A stretch of DNA of 64,000 nucleotides from Ceratothoa steindachneri (lineage: Eukaryota > Arthropoda > Malacostraca > Isopoda > Cymothoidae), in assembly GCA_963969495.1 (NCBI GenBank), contig OZ018337.1, forward strand, positions 86,340,777-86,404,776. The letters run 5' to 3'. The notes beneath the pieces are model-generated. The model was given only the letters and a program-made list of their open reading frames with translations, was not told the DNA's origin and searched no databases. A program made the position numbers and the translations under genes. Positions 59,526-64,000 of the stretch are shown piece after piece (position 1 is the first letter of the stretch; every line of letters begins with the position of its first letter).

Positions 59526-59782
59526 TTCAGGCGACCCTTCTTCCTGCCCTCAAGACCGTGAGTTATATGGAGAATATTCCGCTGCCTATTAACATCAAAT
59601 GCCCGGAACTTCCTTTGCCTGAGCCCCACAAATCCGCCTTTCCCGTTGCCCATCATCCTCAGCATTTGAATCTTAGCCTCAGCCGTTTAGGTATGGCTTC
59701 ATTCAGGCTGGGCTGTCCATCTTTCGAAAGCGGTGGGAGCAAAACTCCACTCGTTCAGATATCACCCACGTTTCTGTCCTAG
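59526..59782 (+). CDS. Exon B (terminal) of the same unidentified gene
   Basis: After TTTATATTTTTAGAG (AG at 59524-59525), two bases complete the codon begun in exon A. The frame then reads QATLLPALKTVSYMENIPL, PINIKCPELPLPEPHKSAF, PVAHHPQHLNLSLSRLGMA, to TAG at 59780-59782. Exons A and B together give 129 codons from the exon A acceptor, including the stop. The segment is Pro/Leu/His-rich, with clear coding-like composition in AT-rich DNA. No family is recognised. The start of the gene was not found: the 57.9-58.2 kb region has no exon in the required phase. No AATAAA was seen shortly downstream. Confidence 0.42.
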
Positions 59783-60462
59783 AAAGTAATGTAAGTTGAG
59801 CATGTCTTGTTGCTCATTAATTCATTCGTCTCTTTTCGACCTTTCAACCACATCATTCACCCATTATATTTTTCTTACGCTTATCAGACACTTTTGGTAC
59901 TAGGAATCAGCCAAGTGGAAATACAGTTTCCTATTTGAGTGAGGGTTCCTTTTTCACGACGGTTGCTATACGATGTAGATTGGTTTGGTTCGTATACTGT
60001 GGTACTTAGTAAGTATCAACTGATGACTAAAGGCTTCTGAGTAAGAGTAGATTGTTCGTAAAATCCCCATCGTTTTTTTTTACTACAAGAAAGCAGAGTC
60101 ACCTGAGTAAGCTTCATGTTCATATGATCGCATGCCGCATGGCCCGCACTTAAGCGGTTTACTCGTCGAACAGGCGGACGGCTAGAAAACAGAGCGTCAA
60201 GTATTTTCTAAACTTGCTCCTTAATTATCCTGTTCCATTGCCTCAAAATGTTGTGACCACTTTCTTTATAAAATATGAAGCAATTCAGCCGATTCAATAT
60301 TTTCATAGGCCTATTTGGTGAAAAATTGCAAAACTCGATCAATTTAAAAACCTATTTCTCTACATTAATATCGGTAAATTTTACTATTTAATGAAAGTAT
60401 TTTAATCTACTTTTCGCCATACTCTTCTGGCTCTATCTGTCATAAGTGGTGATTTAATATTT

Positions 60463-60755
60463 ATGTAATATTGGAAAAAGCCAAACAGGTCTACGACCGT
60501 TCTTTTAGATTATGGCGAGTGAAAAGCTCATGTAATCATTTCTTATTTTAACCTTTAAACATAATCTCGTATGTGGCTTTAGAAATAACAAGCTATATAA
60601 ATATCACGAATTTTAACGAATGCCGTAACTTATATTCTGAATTTCAGTAAAATGCTCAGTAATTGCTTCTTTCAAAAGGTGAGGTTCAGAGTAGATGAAG
60701 GAAAAGAAATTAAATCCCACAATGCCAAAACCAAGACGTGAATTTCAATTCCCAC
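60463..60755 (+). repeat. 290-bp dispersed direct repeat R3, copy 2
   Basis: Same order of blocks as 57612-57905 and same orientation, 2.85 kb apart, flanking the A-B gene model. In this copy the MKEKKLNPTMPKPRREF frame continues open (FQFPRTEEDHFFFKFL) to a stop, whereas copy 1 stops after EF. A GTG-initiated 116-codon frame (60738-61088) overlaps the end but has no recognisable domain. Confidence 0.75.
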
Positions 60756-61500
60756 GTACTGAGGAGGACCATTTCTTTTTTAAGTTTCTTTAACAAGAGA
60801 AAAAATTATGAAATTACAAGGAGTGCTGAAAATGGGAGAAGCGATACCAAACAGGCAGAAAAACTATATAAAACTAAGGGAGGGTTCTTATTCTTATTAA
60901 GTTTAAGTGGGGGTGCATGTGAGGGGAGGACGATAGGGTGTGTGGTGAGAGAGAAAATAGACAAGTGGAGAAGAGAAGAGAGAAAGAAGTGTGGTAGAGG
61001 TGCAAAGAGATGCCTAGGGTCTGGTGATCAGACTTATCACTTTTATTATTTTCTTGGATGCGTGTATTCATCATTGTTGTTGTATTAGATTTTTTGTAAT
61101 AATTATAAAATTATAATTATAATGGCGTTCAAGCTCTTTGTCTTAGCAACTTTAGTTTTTTTTGGTTTATGTTGTGCATTGCTTACTTTGTATATGTTTT
61201 AAATACGTTTAAGTGCGTGCTTATTGTTTTGTTTTATTGTGTGTGTGTTTTTAATAGTATTTTTGTTTCTTCTTTCTTCTTTTGAAGTTCTTGTCGTAAT
61301 CGGGGGGTTTTTCTTCTTCTTGGTAGGGTAGTCTTGTTCGGTAGGTTGTCGTAGTAATTTTCGAGTTCTTTTGTTCTTATTTTTGTTCTTGTTTTCACAG
61401 GTATTTTTTTTAACTCATTTTATGCATAGAACGGTACTTAGTCTCCGCCAGCCACTCGGTTGGCGGAGCTGGGAAATCTGGGGCGACATTCAGCTCTTCT
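60756..61500. other. Spacer and probable 3' flank of the Jockey-like element
   Basis: Purine-rich at 60880-61020, then T-rich (A-rich on the minus strand) from 61080 to 61420. The latter could include the 3' UTR and tail of the minus-strand element, but no clean poly(A) boundary is visible. Confidence 0.35.
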
Positions 61501-61503
61501 GTT

Positions 61504-64000
61504 CTAGTTAATTACTTGGGTGATTTCATCACTAAGTTCACGATTAACCAGATTCTGCATTTTCCGGATCCGTTCTTCAATGACTTTGTTAATGGGAATT
61601 ATCTCCGCCTCTCTGTGCAGGTCTTCTTGCCGTCTTCTTTCATGCCTGCGTGTACCCGTTATTAGGTACATGCATTTATTTTGCACTACTTGAAGACACC
61701 TCTTTTGTGTTTTTGAGACACATGAGAGGGTGGAGGTGGGGTAAAGCAACGTAGATCCTACAAGGGCATTGTAGATCTTCTTCTTGTTGCTTTCACGTAG
61801 ATTTCTGAAACTATATATAGTTTTGACAGCGGACGAGGCTCGAGAAATTCTTTCTTCGACGTGCTTTTTGTACCCGGTAGAGGTGATTTTCATACCGAGT
61901 ACATTGCATTCGTTGGTGTAGGGTTATCGCGTATCCCCCACACGCACTTCTGCCCTTGAGGTGCGTCCGATGGGGTCCACCTTGAATTTCTTTTGCTTTG
62001 TTCTTATTTTCCACTGAGCCTCGTAGTTGTTAAGGTTCGCGATTGCCATCGCTGTCATGCGAGCTTGCCACGGCGCATTCCTCCATGGAGATACGATTAT
62101 CTGGATGAAATCATCGGCGTATTGAATATTGAGGGAATTTGGCTACACAGCGTCTGGGACGTCCGCGGGTATATATTGGGTAAAGGGTGGGAGACAGACA
62201 CCCTCCCTGCGGGAGGACCGCAGTGAGCGGAAACTTTGGTCCGTCCGTGCACCCTAGACTGACATACGCCGCTCTCTCCATGACATAGTCACAGAGTGTT
62301 CTTTCTAAGTTTTCACTTATACCCAGCCGTAAGATCTTATACTGCATGCCCCGCTGCCACACCTTATCAAACGCCTTTGACACATCCCGACAAACGATAT
62401 CCACATAATATCCTGTCCAGTTTGGCTTCGGAAAGCTTTTCCGTTATGACATTAATTGCCATTTCCGTACTTCGCTTCTTTCTAAACCCGAATTGGCATG
62501 GGTTGTAAAGGGAGTTTTCTTCCAGGTGAGACACCAGTCTCCCGTTGAGGGGCTTCTCAAAGAGTTTCCCGCCAAATTCCAGGAGTGAAATTGGGCGGTA
62601 GCTCTCTCTCAATGTAGGGTCCTTTCAGTGCTTGGGCAAGAAGATCATTTTTGCCGTCTTGTAAGCATCTGAGAAGTACCCTGTATTCAGACATGCGTTG
62701 AAAATTCGTCTCATTCCTTCGATGATGTTGGTTGTTGCCTTTTCGAAGTTAAGCTTCGTAAGCCCCGATTGGCCTCGGGCTTTTTGTCGAAATGAGCGGA
62801 GTGCGCCAAGGATCTCTTCTTCGGTGATCTTGGCATCTCCGTCACGCAGTCTATCCACCTGGTGATGAGTATGCGTTCGATGTATTTCCGTGTTAAGCTC
62901 GTCTACGATGTTGTTTTCGAACTCTATATCAAAATCTTCGTTTTTATCTTCGGATATGCTGAAGATTTTTCCCAATAACGCCGGAATATCACTTCGATTT
63001 TGTTTTCTGCAGTTTCAATGGATCCATCTTCTTTTTGGATTTCCATTTTCTTCTTTTTTCCAGATGATCGTCTGAGACTTTTGACTCTCTTCCAAAAGTC
63101 CTTGGGAGAAGCATCTGGATCGAGGCCCTCAATTGCATTGTCCCATTGTCTCTGTTGTTGTTCGAGGATCAACTGGTTGAGCTCTTCCTTGATCTCTCTA
63201 CTTCGTTGTAGCGAGTCAAATCTTGCATTTGTTATATTTAACTCGTACATAACTCTCAATTCTCTGTACATTTCTTTCATATACCCAGTCCACCTGTATG
63301 AAGAGATGGTTTTATACTGGGTTTTGGGGATGCAAGCCCTATCTGCCATAATTAAAGGTTCGTTGGGGTCGTCGAGTGCCTCGTCTATATCCTCGAGAAT
63401 TGCCTCGTCCAGATCTGGTGGGCGATAGGCTTCGAGGAAATCAGCGTACCGTGCCCAGTCGGCTCTCCTGTAATCTTTTGTGACTGGAGCTGGGACTTGT
63501 ATAGGGTTCCTATTGATGGTAAGTAGGATCCCTATATGATCACTACATGGTACCTGGACCGGTTCCATGTAGTAATTGAACGGCAGCTGACAATAAGCCA
63601 GACAAATGTCTGGTTTTGTGGCATTTCGTCCTCGAGTATAGTTTGAGAAGTCCGGGCCTATTCTATTGACTATGTTTCGGTCCATCATAGTCTTCAGGCA
63701 CCTTCCGATTCCGTTGAAGGTCCTGTACCCAGACTCCTGACATCTGGCATTAAGGTCCCCCATTAATATGGTGGGGGTCCTTCTGCCAAATAGGCCAGAG
63801 AGAGAATGAATTGGTAAATATTCTCGTCTCGGCGGCTGGTACCCGGTGGCGATGACCAGCTTTCCTATATCGAGTTCGACCTCTATTGCAAGATAGGATC
63901 CTTCCAAGTTTCTTATGGGTTTATACTTGATCCCTCTTTTGATGGCGATGGTGGCACCGTCGTACCGCTCTTGAGAGTAATTCGCGATTAACACGTCGTA
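61504..64000 (-). pseudogene. Jockey-like non-LTR retrotransposon ORF2 (endonuclease-reverse transcriptase), degenerate, cut by the window edge
   Basis: The minus-strand frame 63994-62924 is an apurinic-type endonuclease: VIATGYQPPRREYLPI, TPTILMGDLNARCQESGY, NATKPDICLA and CSDHIGILLTI carry the GDxNA, D and SDH catalytic residues intact. A long linker follows (RTHTHHQVDRLRDGDAKITE). RT motifs are then spread over shifted frames: ESYRPISLLEFGGKLFEK, YNPCQFGFRKKRSTEMAI, CRDVSKAFDKVWQRGMQ (motif A Asp), LPQGGCLSPTLY (motif B), QYADDFIQ (motif C). The C-terminal thumb region KHVEERISRASSAVKTIY... ends at a stop at 61504. Frameshifts near 62950, 62390 and 61900-62200 and stops near 62622 and 62150 inactivate it. 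The N-terminus of the endonuclease and any ORF1 lie beyond the right edge. Confidence 0.88.

Noticed and set aside
57612..60755. LTR retrotransposon with 290-bp LTRs
   Set aside because: The two repeats lack TG...CA ends, a primer-binding site and polypurine tract. No gag/pol motif lies between them, and the interior reads instead as a spliced gene.

Overview
The window reads as AT-rich nuclear DNA of an animal, most likely an arthropod. A caligid-type copepod would fit the base composition and transposon mix, but that is inference. There are no bacterial-style operons or Shine-Dalgarno-led genes, no CRISPR array and no rRNA. Open frames are short and mostly spurious. Long (TA)n microsatellites, decayed transposons and low-copy dispersed repeats dominate, and no complete, confidently identified host gene is present.

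Layout. 0-1.1 kb: decayed tandem repeats (63-bp units, then about 150-bp units). 1.1-7.7 kb: AT-rich DNA with two TA tracts, small open frames and a GC-richer block at 6.05-6.86 kb. 7.7-8.2 kb: 3' half of a mariner. 9.8-10.2 kb: a fresh 200-bp tandem duplication. 13.9-14.3 kb: 3' end of a CR1/L2-like retroposon. 20.2-22.6 kb: a reverse transcriptase scrap, a dispersed repeat family with a GC-rich hairpin, and a 400-bp foldback enclosing a 90-nt hairpin. 23.5-28.5 kb: a transposon cluster made of a mariner with both ends, a Penelope-like RT/GIY-YIG relic, a Tc1-like transposase relic, a large TA tract and a second GIY-YIG relic. 28.9-29.3 kb: a possible exon next to a dispersed repeat. 31.05-31.6 kb: a 39-bp minisatellite. 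33.3 kb: a 25-bp repeat carrying AP-1-type cores. 39.5-43.1 kb: a Jockey-like ORF1 (gag) without ORF2, abutting a Penelope-like RT without its endonuclease. 43.5 kb: a tRNA-derived sequence. 45.0-45.2 kb: inverted copies of a TA-associated repeat. 48-61 kb: the best candidates for host gene pieces, namely a minus-strand two-exon model at 48.1-48.7 kb, a terminal exon at 50.5 kb, a 147-codon ORF at 57.0-57.4 kb and a plus-strand spliced model at 58.2-59.8 kb. The last is flanked by two copies of a 290-bp repeat. 61.5-64 kb: a frameshifted Jockey-like ORF2 running off the right edge.

The functional content is therefore mainly a fossil record of class I (Jockey-like, CR1/L2-like, Penelope-like) and class II (mariner, Tc1-like) elements. 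Nearly every one has visible stops or frameshifts, so none looks autonomous here. The more novel-looking signals are the foldback/hairpin locus at 22 kb, two dispersed repeat families that recur several times, and unidentified spliced gene models between 48 and 60 kb. Splice models were built by eye from GT/AG sites and frame continuity, and need transcript evidence.
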